This document shows, in pieces, positions 41,682-50,820 of a DNA stretch of 64,000 bases. The translations under genes were made by a program, and so were the position numbers. Numbering within the stretch: position 1 is the stretch's first letter; each line of letters starts with the position of its first letter. The notes below the pieces were generated by a model. It saw only the letters and a program-made list of their open reading frames with translations, was not told the origin of the DNA and ran no database searches. This stretch comes from Catellatospora paridis (GTDB taxonomy: Bacteria > Actinomycetota > Actinomycetes > Mycobacteriales > Micromonosporaceae), in NCBI RefSeq assembly GCF_009720365.1, contig NZ_ML769317.1, forward strand, positions 216,474 to 280,473, in the 5' to 3' direction.

Positions 41682-41787
41682 CGGGGTGGGTCCTTCGGGC
41701 TGGGAGCGGACCATGCCGTTGGGCGACGGCGTGGGACGTGCCTGGCACCGGGTGGCGTGTGCTGCGGTCACCCGGCTGGGCCACGCT

Positions 41788-41837
41788 GGAAAGCGCATTC
41801 CGAGGCGACGGTAGACGAGCTCGCGGAACCCAGTCAA
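41788..41837 (-). promoter_or_regulatory. Promoter and LacI-type operator of the pectate lyase gene
   Basis: On the minus strand: TTGACT (41832-41837), 18-bp spacer, TACCGT (41808-41813). The palindromic element GGAAAGCGCATTCC (41788-41801) covers the predicted start point. Its GGAA-nGCGCn-TTCC form recalls LacI-family operators with a central CG, such as the actinobacterial CebR box. The leader to the ATG is about 120 nt. Confidence 0.55.
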
Positions 41838-41979
41838 CCGGTGAAGTTCGATGTCGCGGCCGTTCGTGCCCGCATTTGCAGAGACTGTCGTCGATATGTG
41901 GTGGGTGCGGCGTTGGTGTGTTCTCCATGACGGCCCCCGGTGTTGCAGGATTGCTCCGGGCGCTGGGAAACGTCTCATC

Positions 41980-42932
41980 ATGATCGGCGACAAGGGGAAT
42001 CGTGGATTGACTGACATCGACATCACCGGGGTCAGCTCACCCTGCGGCCGATCCGGTTCGATCGTCACCTGCAACTTCGGCACGCTGACCATCGACGGCG
42101 AGCGCAGGGTAGGGGCCACCCTGTCGCTGCGGGCGAAGCCCACCGCCACCATCGGCACGGCCGGCACCGTCCACCTGCGCCTTGCCAGCGACCCGCACCG
42201 GGCGACGCCACCGCCAGTGGCACGGTCGACATCCGCCCGAATGTGGCCGACATGGTCATGACCTCGACCGTGCCGACGGCCCAGATCGGCCAGACCGTCA
42301 CCGTCTCCCACACGGTCAAGAACCTGGGACCCGCCGCACAGCCGCAGGTGACGCTGGGCGCCAGGGCCGCGCAACCGGGCATCCGGTACGTCGGCGGCAA
42401 CGGCTGCACCACCACCGCCACCACGTTCGTGTGCCGGATCGAGGATCTCGCCGTCGGCCAGACGCGGGTGGTCACGGTGCAGGCGAAAGTCAACGGCTGC
42501 GATCCCACCAAGGGCGCCAACCAGCCGGGCGTGGACTGGACCGCCGACTACGGCGATCCCCACACCACCAACAACGACGCCACGATCATCGTCAAGGTCA
42601 GCGGCTGCTCCGGCTCCACGGGCACCTCATCCGGTGGCAGCGGCACGCAAAGCGCCCCCAAACCCACCAGCGGCAAGACGGCCACACCGCGACCGACATC
42701 CTCGCCCACGGGATCGCCCGCCGGATCGCCCGGCGAAACGCCCGCCGCCTCGGCTGCGCCCACGGCGACAGACATCGTGAGCCAGGGCCCGGCCGCCGCC
42801 GCGGCCTCCATCGCGCCCGCTGCCGCGACCGCATCGACCGGAGCCTGGACCGCGATCACCGTCCTGGCAGGGCTCGCGACGCTGGCGGGGTTCGTCGTGT
42901 TCCGCCGCCGTCGAAACGGCCCGCAAGTTTGA
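41980..42932 (+). pseudogene. Frameshifted remnant of a cell-surface protein with DUF11-like domains
   Basis: Two frames join into one protein. From ATG 41980 the first frame gives DIDITGVSSPCGRSGSIVTC, then a DUF11-like tail to GTVHLRLASDP. At about 42190-42200 the reading moves by one base to APGDATASGTVDIRPNVADM and a second DUF11-like domain (VSHTVKNLGPAAQPQVTLG). A Ser/Thr/Pro-rich spacer follows, then a C-terminal hydrophobic helix (AWTAITVLAGLATLAGFVVF) ending in RRRR. The N terminus also lacks a signal peptide and its first domain is incomplete. It looks like a sortase-type or membrane-anchored wall protein that lost its 5' part and then its frame. A single-base sequencing error could explain the shift but not the missing signal. 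Confidence 0.6.
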
Positions 42933-42936
42933 TGCA

Positions 42937-42980
42937 CCGGCCCTGTCGGGCTGCGGCAACCCGCAGCCCGACAGGGCCGG
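42937..42980. terminator. Bidirectional terminator with a 20-bp perfect stem
   Basis: Arms 42937-42956 and 42961-42980 pair without mismatch around CAAC, between the surface-protein remnant and the convergent membrane-protein gene. Confidence 0.9.
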
Positions 42981-43009
42981 GTGTCGCCTCACCGACGTCG
43001 GTGCGCCTT

Positions 43010-43420
43010 CTACTTCTGCTGCCGCTGTACGCGCAACGCGAGCAGGGTGGCGAGCGCCCCCGCCCCTTCCCAGGCCGCCACCGCGAAGAAGCCGGCGGGG
43101 GCGGTGTCGGTCAGCACGAGCGCGGTGAACACGCAGAACGTCACCAGCCGGAAGACGACGGTGAAGGCGAAGAAGGCGGTCCAGTCCTTGGCCGCGGCGA
43201 GCAGGTAGTACACGCCCATGTTGAAGGACGCCATCGCGGAGGTCCGGACGAACACGAGCGTGTAGTCGTCGGCGGCGCGCACGGCGGTGCCGTCCGGCGC
43301 GAATCCCATCGAGGCCAGCAGCGCGTCGGGGCTGATCAGGCCAACGGCGCCGAGCACCAGTGCCGCGAGTCCGAAGACGGCGATCGTCCATCCGGCTGGT
43401 GACAGGCGGGGCATGGTCAT
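43010..43420 (-). CDS. Small four-helix membrane protein, unknown function
   Basis: 136 residues with four predicted transmembrane helices (WTIAVFGLAALVLGAVGLIS, SAMASFNMGVYYLLAA, WTAFFAFTVVFRLVTFCVFTALVL, FFAVAAWEGAGALATLLAL). GGAGGAAAG precedes the ATG. I do not recognise a named family with certainty; the layout resembles small DUF4345-like membrane proteins. On the minus strand TTGACC (43479-43484), 17 bp and CAGACT form a possible promoter. It is divergent from the esterase gene. Confidence 0.7.
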   Translation of the reverse strand: MTMPRLSPAGWTIAVFGLAALVLGAVGLISPDALLASMGFAPDGTAVRAADDYTLVFVRTSAMASFNMGVYYLLAAAKDWTAFFAFTVVFRLVTFCVFTALVLTDTAPAGFFAVAAWEGAGALATLLALRVQRQQK

Positions 43421-43494
43421 GGTGCTTTCCTCCGGGGGCTTGGGCGTCGGCGCACAGTCTGGCGATCGTCGGATGCCCGGTCAATGCCTTCACC

Positions 43495-43521
43495 GCAGGC
43501 GTCCGCCTGCAGCGGTATGCT
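43495..43521 (+). promoter_or_regulatory. Operator-like palindrome and -10 box upstream of esterase gene
   Basis: GCAGGCG-TC-CGCCTGC (43495-43510) is a perfect 7-bp inverted repeat. It is followed after 5 bp by TATGCT (43516-43521), a good -10 box. A repressor bound here would block the -35 region. Confidence 0.5.
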
Positions 43522-43557
43522 CGGACCGACCATCGTGATCATGAATGGAGGCGGCCG

Positions 43558-44367
43558 GTGACCGGATACCCGCCACCCGAGCCGCGGCCCACCGTCACCT
43601 ACGCCGACTGCACCGTCGCCGTGGTGCCGGGCTTCCGGCCGCTGCACCTCGACCTGCACCTGCCCGCCGGCGACGGGCCGTTCCCGGTGCTGCTGTGGGT
43701 GCACGGCGGCGGCTGGATGGAGGGCAGCCGGGTAGGCCTGCCGCCGCCGGTCGCGCCGCACCGGTTCCACCAGCGTTTCCTCGATCGTGGCTGGGCGGTC
43801 GCCGACGTCGACTACCGGCTGGCGCTGGAAGCGCCGTACCCGGCCCAGCTGGTCGACGTCCAGTCGGCCGTGCGCTGGTTGCGGCTCCACGCCGACCAGC
43901 TGAAGCTCGACCCGGCCCGGTTCGCCGCGCTGGGCGAGTCGGCGGGCGGCCACCTGGCCGCGATGGCCGGGCTGACCGGCACCGGCGAGACCGCGATCCA
44001 GGCCGTCGTCAACTGGTACGGCGCGGTCGACTTCTTCGCGTTCGACGACCTGGACGACCCGTCCAATTCCCGGGCGCTGCTGTTCGGGGGCGCGGTCAAC
44101 GGTCGGCGTGAGTTCGTCGCCTTCGGTAACGCACTCAGCCGGGTGCATGCCGGGGCGCCGCCGTTCTTCACGGTGCACGGCGCTGACGACCAGGTCGTCT
44201 CGCCAGACCAGGGACAGGCCCTCACCGAGGCGCTGCGCGCGGTCGGCGTGCGGGCAGACCTGCTGCTCGTGCCCGGAGCCGATCACTGCTTCGAGGGCTA
44301 CGACGACATCGGCGGGCTGATCGAGCGGGGCATCGACTTCCTGGACGAGGTGCTGCCGGGCAAGTGA
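43558..44367 (+). CDS. Alpha/beta hydrolase, HGGG-type esterase/lipase
   Basis: 269 residues from a GTG with GGAGG 6 nt upstream. The oxyanion motif LWVHGGGWMEGS, the nucleophile elbow GESAGG (S128), the acid in HGADDQVVSP and the histidine in PGADHCFEGYDD define the hormone-sensitive-lipase/BD-FAE-like esterase group. No signal peptide is present, so it is cytoplasmic. Likely reactions are hydrolysis of short acyl or acetyl esters, for example from carbohydrates. The start at 43360 is ruled out because it would run through the palindrome and -10 box. Confidence 0.88.
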   Translation: MTGYPPPEPRPTVTYADCTVAVVPGFRPLHLDLHLPAGDGPFPVLLWVHGGGWMEGSRVGLPPPVAPHRFHQRFLDRGWAVADVDYRLALEAPYPAQLVDVQSAVRWLRLHADQLKLDPARFAALGESAGGHLAAMAGLTGTGETAIQAVVNWYGAVDFFAFDDLDDPSNSRALLFGGAVNGRREFVAFGNALSRVHAGAPPFFTVHGADDQVVSPDQGQALTEALRAVGVRADLLLVPGADHCFEGYDDIGGLIERGIDFLDEVLPGK

Positions 44368-44397
44368 CGCCGAGCGCTCCGCCCGGGTCTCGGCGTC
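44366..44397 (+). terminator. Hairpin overlapping the esterase stop codon
   Basis: A 9-bp perfect stem (44366-44374 with 44389-44397), 14-nt loop. Its first two bases are the last two of the TGA stop. Confidence 0.55.
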
Positions 44398-44427
44398 CGG
44401 CCGTGTGATCGATTCGGACTTGCCGCG

Positions 44428-45081
44428 GTGAAGCTCGTTGCCGATGCTGGTCTGGTGCAGCCGATTCCTGAGCGTCGTGATTGGACCACGCCTGTCGTGG
44501 TGAGCGTGGTGGTGCTCGGGATGGTCCTGGTGCTCTGCCTGGCCGGCGGCGTTGCCGCGTACTTCGCCCTGCGCGGCGAGCCGGCCTCGACGCCGAGCCC
44601 GTCGCCGGTAGCCGCCGCGTCTCCGTCGCCGTCTCCGCTGCCGCGGCCCAGCCTGGCTCCGGCCGCCTGCCTGATCGGCAGCTGGCGCGAGACCTCGTAC
44701 ACGGCCAACTGGGAGATGTACGGCAACAAGATCCAGTTCACGGGCGCGGGCACGCTGATGCAGATCAACGCCGACGGCACGATGGCCACCGTCGACAAGG
44801 TGACCCGGCGCGGCGCGGGCTACGGCGACCGGTACGAGATGATTCACAACGGCACGACCAAGCTCAACTACGTGGCCGACGACAAGACGATCAACTACAG
44901 CAGCCCGCGTTCGACCGGCACGACCACGTTGAAGGTGAACGGGCGCCAGCGCGCGTCCGAGCCGCTCAAGGCCACGATCACCCCCGAGACGTACAGCTGC
45001 AAGGGCGACCAGCTGCGGCTGTTCGGCGAGGTCTACTCCAGTGAATGGGAGCGCATCCTGCCGCCGGGTCGGCCCGTGTAG
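44428..45081 (+). CDS. Membrane-anchored protein with extracytoplasmic lipocalin-like domain
   Basis: 217 residues. A short cytoplasmic N terminus, one transmembrane helix (VVVSVVVLGMVLVLCLAGGVAAYFAL), and a Ser-Pro linker (STPSPSPVAAASPSPSPLPRPS) precede an external domain. This starts ACLIGSWRETSYTANW and contains a second cysteine (YSCKGDQLRLFGEVYSSEWERI), which could form a disulfide with the first. The GSWR...TF-like pattern is that of small lipocalin-like beta-barrels. Function is unknown. The start GTG at 44428 is the best available but has a weak ribosome site. It converges closely (16 bp) with the GNAT gene. Confidence 0.75.
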   Translation: MKLVADAGLVQPIPERRDWTTPVVVSVVVLGMVLVLCLAGGVAAYFALRGEPASTPSPSPVAAASPSPSPLPRPSLAPAACLIGSWRETSYTANWEMYGNKIQFTGAGTLMQINADGTMATVDKVTRRGAGYGDRYEMIHNGTTKLNYVADDKTINYSSPRSTGTTTLKVNGRQRASEPLKATITPETYSCKGDQLRLFGEVYSSEWERILPPGRPV

Positions 45082-45097
45082 GGCGTGGGCAGACCAG

Positions 45098-45742
45098 TCA
45101 GCCGATGCCCAGGACGGGCAGGCACTGCTCGACGCCGGTCAGCTCGATGTCGTCTCGGCGGACCCGTTCCCACGCGTCGCGGGTGAGCCGCCACTGCTGG
45201 ATCCGCGCGGGCTCGCCCCGGCGGGTGTCCCAGTCCGTGCCGTTCGGTTCGTAGCCCAGGCCACGGGAGATACGGTTGGAGGCTTCGTTGTCGACGAAGG
45301 CGTCGCTGCCGGCTTCGCGTGCGCCCAGCCCGGCGAAGGCCAGCTGCAGGATCGCCGCCCGCATCTCCTTGCCGAGGCCCTGCCCGCGGCTGCCGGGGGC
45401 CAGCCACGAGAAGCTGGACACCGTGCCGAACCGCGTGAAGTTCTTGCCGATGAGGTCCTGCATACCGACCGGTTCGCCGTCGACGAGAACGACGAAGTAC
45501 AGCCGCCACGCATCCGGGCTCACCCGGGCGCGGCCGGCCCAGATGCCGCGCAGCCAGCGCCATTCGCGTTCGGGGTTGTCGGCGTAGAACGAGATCGGGT
45601 CGTCGAACGGCCACGGCTCGGCGTCGGCGACTCCGGCCCGCACGATCGGCACGAGACGTTCCAGCAGTTCGTCGGAGGCACCGGCCAGCGTCAGGCGCGG
45701 CGTGCGGACTTCGACGTTCAGCGGGGGATAGGTGTGGGCCAC
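45098..45742 (-). CDS. GNAT-family N-acetyltransferase (RimJ/RimL-like)
   Basis: 214 residues from GTG. The sequence starts VEVRTPRLTLAGASDELLERLVP, with the RimL-like RTPRLxL pattern. The acetyl-CoA binding motif A is seen in SWLAPGSRGQGLGKEMRAAILQLAF, followed by EAGSDAFVDNEASNRISRGLGYEPNG. It transfers acetyl to an amine; the acceptor is unknown. Antibiotic, protein or small-molecule acetylation are all possible. It is separated by 120 bp from the NamZ gene, with no gene in between. Confidence 0.88.
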   Translation of the reverse strand: MAHTYPPLNVEVRTPRLTLAGASDELLERLVPIVRAGVADAEPWPFDDPISFYADNPEREWRWLRGIWAGRARVSPDAWRLYFVVLVDGEPVGMQDLIGKNFTRFGTVSSFSWLAPGSRGQGLGKEMRAAILQLAFAGLGAREAGSDAFVDNEASNRISRGLGYEPNGTDWDTRRGEPARIQQWRLTRDAWERVRRDDIELTGVEQCLPVLGIG

Positions 45743-45862
45743 GCCCGGACCGTAGCCAGCCCGGGCGGTTGCCGCACCCGTTTTCCCGGTGGCGGCCGGT
45801 AAGTCATCGGAGCCGGAGCCGTGGGGGCGGGCCGGTGTCGGACCGTCCCCACGGCCGTCGGC

Positions 45863-47149
45863 TCAGTAGAGAAGGTATGGACGCCGCCGCCGTTCGAAGT
45901 CCGCCAGCTCCTGCGACCAGGCGCCCACCACGTCGTCCACGTCGGCGCCGGCGTCGATCATCGTGCGCAGCCGCGACGAGCCGGTGAGCTTGTCGACCCA
46001 GTAGGGCCGGACCGGGTCGTAGGAGTCGGCCCGCCACGCGAACGCCGGATACTTGCGTGCCTCGACCAGCATCGCGACCGCGGTGCGGATCGGGTCGTAC
46101 GCCGCCCGGTCGGTCACCTTGACCTCGACTCCCGCGCACAGCTTGTTGAGCAGCGGCGGGTGGTGCCCGGCGATGGTCGGCACGAAGTACGCCTCCCGGA
46201 ACCGCACGCCGGGCAGGTCGCGGGCGTTGAGCCGGTCGGACCAGTGGTAGTCGAAGTCGGTGGCCAGGCCGCCGACCAGCTCGAACGGCCGGGTGGTGCC
46301 CCGGCCTTCGCTGATCGAGGCGACGCCCTCGAACAGGCCGGTGCCCGGGTAGGTCAGCGCGGTGTCCGGGGTGGGCATGTTGGGGCTGGGCATGACCCAC
46401 GGCACGTCGGTGTCGGCGGCGAACATGTCGCGCTTCCAGTGCTTGCAGGCCACCACCTCCAGCTCGACCTGGCGTCCGGCCTCGGCGGGCAGGAACTCGG
46501 CGTTGAAGAAGCGGGCGAGCTCACCGACCGTCATGCCGTGCTGCTGGATGATCTCCTTCAGGCCCACGCCCGAGGTGAACTCCGGGGTCATCATCGGTCC
46601 GTAGGCGCGCCCGCCGATCGGGTTGGGCCGGTCGAGCACCACGTAGCGCAGGCCCAGCCGGGCCGCGGCGACCATCGAGGTGTACATGGTCCAGATGTAG
46701 GTGTAGAAGCGGACGCCGACGTCCTGGATGTCGAACACGACGGTCTCGACGCCGGCCCGGGTCATCAGCTCCTCCCACTTGGCCTGCGAGGCGCCGTACG
46801 CGTCGTAGACGGTGATGCCGGTGCGGGCGTCGATGCCGGTTCCTTCGCTGCCGCCGGCCTGCGCGGAGCCGCGGAAGCCGTGCTCGGGTCCGAACGCCGC
46901 GACCAGGTTCACCCGCCCGGACTCGTGGATGAGGTCGACCAGGTGGCGGTAGTCGGCGTCGACGCCGGTCGGGTTCGACACGACGCCGACCTTCTGTCCG
47001 GTCAGGGTCGCGAACCGGTCGGCGACGAGCCGGTCCAGTCCGGTCTGGACCCGGCGCGGCTTGGGCGCGGCCTGTGCGGGCAGCGCGAGCGCGGTCGCGC
47101 CCAGTGCGCCGGCCGCGGCGGTGCCGGTGATGAGGTTTCTGCGTAACAA
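45863..47149 (-). CDS. namZ: Secreted exo-beta-N-acetylmuramidase, DUF1343/NamZ family
   Basis: 428 residues. The Tat-like signal MLRRNLITGTAAAGALGATALALPAQAAP is followed by the DUF1343 core: QKVGVVSNPTGVDADYRHLVDLIHE, AAFGPEHGFRGSAQAG, TVYDAYG, DIQDVGVRFYTYIWTMY, DRPNPIGG, and the late GLFEGVASISEGRGTTRPFELVG. NamZ enzymes remove MurNAc from the non-reducing end of peptidoglycan fragments. The gene lies 9 bp after the GH3 N-acetylglucosaminidase gene in one operon. The pair would dismantle the glycan backbone stepwise into GlcNAc and MurNAc outside the membrane. Confidence 0.9.
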   Translation of the reverse strand: MLRRNLITGTAAAGALGATALALPAQAAPKPRRVQTGLDRLVADRFATLTGQKVGVVSNPTGVDADYRHLVDLIHESGRVNLVAAFGPEHGFRGSAQAGGSEGTGIDARTGITVYDAYGASQAKWEELMTRAGVETVVFDIQDVGVRFYTYIWTMYTSMVAAARLGLRYVVLDRPNPIGGRAYGPMMTPEFTSGVGLKEIIQQHGMTVGELARFFNAEFLPAEAGRQVELEVVACKHWKRDMFAADTDVPWVMPSPNMPTPDTALTYPGTGLFEGVASISEGRGTTRPFELVGGLATDFDYHWSDRLNARDLPGVRFREAYFVPTIAGHHPPLLNKLCAGVEVKVTDRAAYDPIRTAVAMLVEARKYPAFAWRADSYDPVRPYWVDKLTGSSRLRTMIDAGADVDDVVGAWSQELADFERRRRPYLLY

Positions 47150-47158
47150 GGGTTTCTC

Positions 47159-48958
47159 CTACCAGGTGAGGCCGTGGCCGATGGGGTAGAGGGTGGTGGC
47201 GGGGTCGGTGGCGGCGACGATCGTGACCGGCAGGTGTCCGTGCGGGGCGAGGTCGCCGTGCAGCGCGCGGACCAGGGTGTCCATCGCCGCCGGGGTGTAG
47301 GTGTAGGTCGCCAGGTAGGTGGTCGCGCCGGGCAGATAGGCGATGTCGTACGGGTCGCGGACCGCGACGACGATCACGGGTCTGCCCGTGGCGACCAGCG
47401 CCGCGACGAGTTGCTGCTGGCTGGCGCGCGGATCGCCGACGGCGGTGTCCCAGGCCTTGTTGACCAGTACGACGGTGAGGTCGTGCTGGGCGGCCTGGGC
47501 CGCGGCCGCTGTGATCGCCTGGGCCGAGGGCAGCGTCGCGGGCAGCGAGGTGGTGCGCGAGCCCCGGGCGGTGAAGCCGCCGGCGAGCCTGCCGATCGGG
47601 TTGAACGCCGCGTTGTTCCAGCCGGTGACGAGCACGGACCGGTCGGCGCCGGACAGCGGCAGCAGCCCGGCGTCGTTGCGCACGGCGGTGAGCGTCTGGT
47701 CGGTGACCTGCCCGACTGCGGCCAGGTGGTCGGCGGAGCCGACCGAGGCCACGGCCGCGTCGACGTCGACGTACGGCGAGCGGGACAGCCCTTGGCGGTA
47801 CTTGACCGACAGGATCCGGCGCACCGACTCGTCGATGCGCCGCTCGGTCAGCTCGCCGTCGCGGACGGCCTGGAGCACGGCGTCGTAGGCCAGGGCGAGG
47901 TCCGGCGGCATCAGGAGCTGGTCCGCGCCGGCTTTCAGGGCGAGGACGGGCACCCGGGCGTCGCCGTACTTGGCCCGTACGCCGGCCATGTTGAGCGCGT
48001 CGGTGACGATCACGCCCTGGAAGCCGAACTGCCGGCGCAGCACCCCGGTGAGGATCGTCGGCGACAGGGTCGCGGGATCACCGGAGGGGTCGAGCGCGGG
48101 CACGACGATGTGCGCGGTCATGATCGAGTCGATGCCGGCGGCGATCGCCGCCCGGAACGCGGGTGCGTCGATGCGCTCCCACTGCTCCCGGGTGTGGCTG
48201 ATGACCGGCAGTCCGGTGTGGCTGTCGGTGGCAGTGTCGCCGTGGCCGGGAAAGTGCTTGGCGACGGCGGTCACGCCCGCGCCCTGTTCGAAGCCGGCCA
48301 CCTGCGCCGCGGTCAGGTCGGCGACCAGGCCGCTGTCGGCACCGAAGGACCGGACCCCGATGACCGGGTTGGCCGGGTTGACGTTGACGTCGGCGACCGG
48401 CGCGTACGGCTGGCGGATGCCCACCGCGCTCAGTTCGCGTCCGGTGACCTGGGCGGCGAGGTGGGCGGCGGCCGCCGAGCGGGCCGCGCCCAGTGCCATG
48501 GAGCCCGGGAACTGCGCCGACGGCGCGGGCATACGCTGCACCACGCCCTGCTCCTGGTCGGTGGAGATGAGCAGCGGCACCTGGCCCTTGCGGCCGGTGT
48601 CGAGTGCGGCGGCCTGCAGCCCGTTGGACAGGGTCGCGATCTGCCGGACATTGTCGAGGTTGTGCGACCAGGCGAAGTAGACCACGCCGCCGAGGTGGAA
48701 GCGGTCCACGACCTGCGCCGGGGTCTCGACGCCGAAGGCGGCCAGGTTGGCGGTGCGGTCGGCGGGGGAGGGGTTGGCGGCGTCGGAGCCGTAGACGTAG
48801 GTGGCGAAGAGCTGGCCGACCTTCTGCTCGAGGCTCATGTGCCGCAGTGTCGAGGTCACCCAGCCGTGTTCGGCGGCGGGCGGGTGCGCGGGCTGAGCTG
48901 CGGCGGGGGCCGGAAGGGTGACCGTGAGGGCCGCGACGGCGGCGACGAGGGTTCTCAA
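47159..48958 (-). CDS. nagZ: Secreted GH3 beta-N-acetylglucosaminidase (NagZ-type)
   Basis: 599 residues from a TTG start with a perfect AAGGAGG 6 nt upstream. A Sec signal (MRTLVAAVAALTVTLPAPAAAQP) is present. The NagZ signature KHFPGHGDTATDSHTGLP carries the catalytic His-Asp dyad; the nucleophile aspartate is in GVIVTDALNMAGV. A C-terminal domain of ~200 residues extends the single-domain NagZ fold, as in Gram-positive extracellular NagZ. It cleaves GlcNAc from GlcNAc-MurNAc fragments, giving NamZ access to MurNAc. A good promoter lies directly upstream, so this gene is first in the operon. Confidence 0.92.
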   Translation of the reverse strand: MRTLVAAVAALTVTLPAPAAAQPAHPPAAEHGWVTSTLRHMSLEQKVGQLFATYVYGSDAANPSPADRTANLAAFGVETPAQVVDRFHLGGVVYFAWSHNLDNVRQIATLSNGLQAAALDTGRKGQVPLLISTDQEQGVVQRMPAPSAQFPGSMALGAARSAAAAHLAAQVTGRELSAVGIRQPYAPVADVNVNPANPVIGVRSFGADSGLVADLTAAQVAGFEQGAGVTAVAKHFPGHGDTATDSHTGLPVISHTREQWERIDAPAFRAAIAAGIDSIMTAHIVVPALDPSGDPATLSPTILTGVLRRQFGFQGVIVTDALNMAGVRAKYGDARVPVLALKAGADQLLMPPDLALAYDAVLQAVRDGELTERRIDESVRRILSVKYRQGLSRSPYVDVDAAVASVGSADHLAAVGQVTDQTLTAVRNDAGLLPLSGADRSVLVTGWNNAAFNPIGRLAGGFTARGSRTTSLPATLPSAQAITAAAAQAAQHDLTVVLVNKAWDTAVGDPRASQQQLVAALVATGRPVIVVAVRDPYDIAYLPGATTYLATYTYTPAAMDTLVRALHGDLAPHGHLPVTIVAATDPATTLYPIGHGLTW

Positions 48959-49373
48959 AGACGACCTCCTTGCGAGAGTTGTCCGATTACCTGAAAGTTA
49001 GCTACAACACACCACAAGGTCAAGAAGCTAATCTTCAAAGCCGGACGGGTGCCGGCCGGTCGGTGTGTGCGGACAGTGAGCGGCCCGTCCGGTCGCCGCC
49101 GGGCCCGGCAGGATGGGGCCTCGCGTTGCCGTGGCCCGCTCGTGCGCATCGGAGCTGCGCGTTTGGTCTGTCCACTATGTACGACGATCCGGTGACCCGT
49201 ATGGATCGATCCGGGCACTGCGGTTACTGTGTGGAGACTGGCACGAATGAAGGACGTGCGTTCCGTAATCGCGGCGTAACTTTGGGTTGATACAAGTTCG
49301 CTTGGCCCGATCAATGCCGCACCATCGCACGAACCGTCGTCATGTCCGCGAAAGCCCGGAAAGGGGGCACCCG
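48959..49373. other. Divergent 415-bp intergenic region nagZ / otsA
   Basis: It contains the nagZ promoter on its left (minus strand). Toward otsA I can see a weak AT-richer stretch at 49265-49300 that may hold the otsA promoter, but no convincing -35/-10 pair. No gene, repeat or RNA was recognised in 49030-49260. Confidence 0.5.
48995..49023 (-). promoter_or_regulatory. Promoter of the nagZ-namZ operon
   Basis: On the minus strand: TTGACC (49018-49023), 17-bp spacer, TAACTT (48995-49000). The start point near 48988 gives a 30-nt leader ending in AAGGAGG (48965-48971) before the TTG codon. Confidence 0.7.
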
Positions 49374-50771
49374 ATGCGGGACGCCTCGCTAGTCGTGGTC
49401 GCCAGCCGCCTGCCCATCAACGACGCCGCCGCCTCCGAAGGGGTCTTCGAATGGCGCCGCACTCCCGGCGGCCTCGGCGAAGCCCTACACCCCGTGCTGA
49501 TCAACAAGCCCGCCACCTGGATCGGCTGGGCGGGCAAACCCGGCCCCACCCCGCCGCTGCCCGACGTCGACGGCGTGCACCTGATCCCGGTGGAACTGAC
49601 CGATGAGGACGTCCACGACCACTACGAAGGCTTCGCCAACTCGACCCTGTGGCCGCTCTACCACGACGCCGTCGAGCCCGCCGTGCACCACCGCCGCTGG
49701 TGGGAGGCCTACCAGCGGGTCAACCAGCGCTACGCCGACCACACCGCCCGGGTGGCCGCGCACGGCGCCGTCGTCTGGGTCCAGGACTACCACCTGCAAC
49801 TGGTGCCCGCGATGCTGCGCGCGCAGCGACCCGACCTGCGCATCGGCTTCTTCCTGCACGTGCCCTTCCCGCCCCCGGAACTGTTCATGCAACTGCCGCG
49901 CCGCACCGAACTGCTACGCGGCATGCTCGGCGCCGACCTGATCGGATTCCAGCGCACCCAGGCCGTGCACAACTTCCACCAGCTCGCCGCGAAGGTCCTC
50001 GACATCACCGTCGACGAACGCGGCGTGCAGGTCGACGGCCGCATCGCCTACACCGGCGCGTTCCCGGTGTCGATAGACACCGCGGAGATGGAGGCGCTGG
50101 CCAGCCAGGACGAGGTCGTGGAGAAGGCCGCCAAGCTGCGCGCCGACCTCGGCAGCCCGCAGCGGGTGATCCTCAGCGTCGACCGGCTCGACTACACCAA
50201 GGGCATCGAGCACCGGCTCAAGGCCTACCGCGAGCTGCTGGCCGACGGCCGGCTCAAGGCTCCCGAGACGGTGCTGGTGCAGGTCGCGATCCCGAGCCGG
50301 GAACGGGTCGAGCAGTACCGGCTGCTGCGCGACCGGGTCGAGCGCGAGGTCGGCCGGATCAACGGCGACTTCGGCCGGCTCGGCGTCGCCGCGGTGCACT
50401 ACCTGAGCCAGGTGTTCGACCGCACCGAACTGGCCGCGCTCTACCGCGCCGCCGACGTCATGGCGGTCACCCCGCTGCGCGACGGCATGAACCTGGTCGC
50501 CAAGGAGTACGTCGCGGCCCGGGTCGACGGCTGCGGCGCGCTGCTGCTCAGCGAGTTCGCCGGGGCCGCCGCGGAGCTGACGCAGGCGTACCTGGTCAAC
50601 CCGCACGACGTGGAGGGGCTCAAGGACACCCTCGTCGAGGCGCTCGCCGCCGACCCGAGCGAGCCGAGTCCGCAGATGGCGGCCATGCGGGCACACGTAC
50701 GCGACCACGACATCCAGACCTGGGCCCGGTCGTACCTGACCGCGCTGGAGGCCGCCTGCGCCGGACGGTGA
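49374..50771 (+). CDS. otsA: Alpha,alpha-trehalose-phosphate synthase (UDP-forming)
   Basis: 465 residues of GT20. The ATG at 49374 has AAGGGGG upstream. Diagnostic parts are [80 protein letters not shown], and the nucleotide-sugar site [18 protein letters not shown]. It joins UDP- (or GDP-) glucose and glucose-6-phosphate to trehalose-6-phosphate. No OtsB phosphatase domain is fused, and no otsB gene lies in the window, so the phosphatase must be elsewhere. Trehalose supports osmotic and spore survival in actinobacteria. Confidence 0.95.
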   Translation: MRDASLVVVASRLPINDAAASEGVFEWRRTPGGLGEALHPVLINKPATWIGWAGKPGPTPPLPDVDGVHLIPVELTDEDVHDHYEGFANSTLWPLYHDAVEPAVHHRRWWEAYQRVNQRYADHTARVAAHGAVVWVQDYHLQLVPAMLRAQRPDLRIGFFLHVPFPPPELFMQLPRRTELLRGMLGADLIGFQRTQAVHNFHQLAAKVLDITVDERGVQVDGRIAYTGAFPVSIDTAEMEALASQDEVVEKAAKLRADLGSPQRVILSVDRLDYTKGIEHRLKAYRELLADGRLKAPETVLVQVAIPSRERVEQYRLLRDRVEREVGRINGDFGRLGVAAVHYLSQVFDRTELAALYRAADVMAVTPLRDGMNLVAKEYVAARVDGCGALLLSEFAGAAAELTQAYLVNPHDVEGLKDTLVEALAADPSEPSPQMAAMRAHVRDHDIQTWARSYLTALEAACAGR

Positions 50772-50820
50772 CGCAGGCGGCCGCGCCGACCGGTGTGCAC
50801 GGCGACCGCAGACCCGGCCC

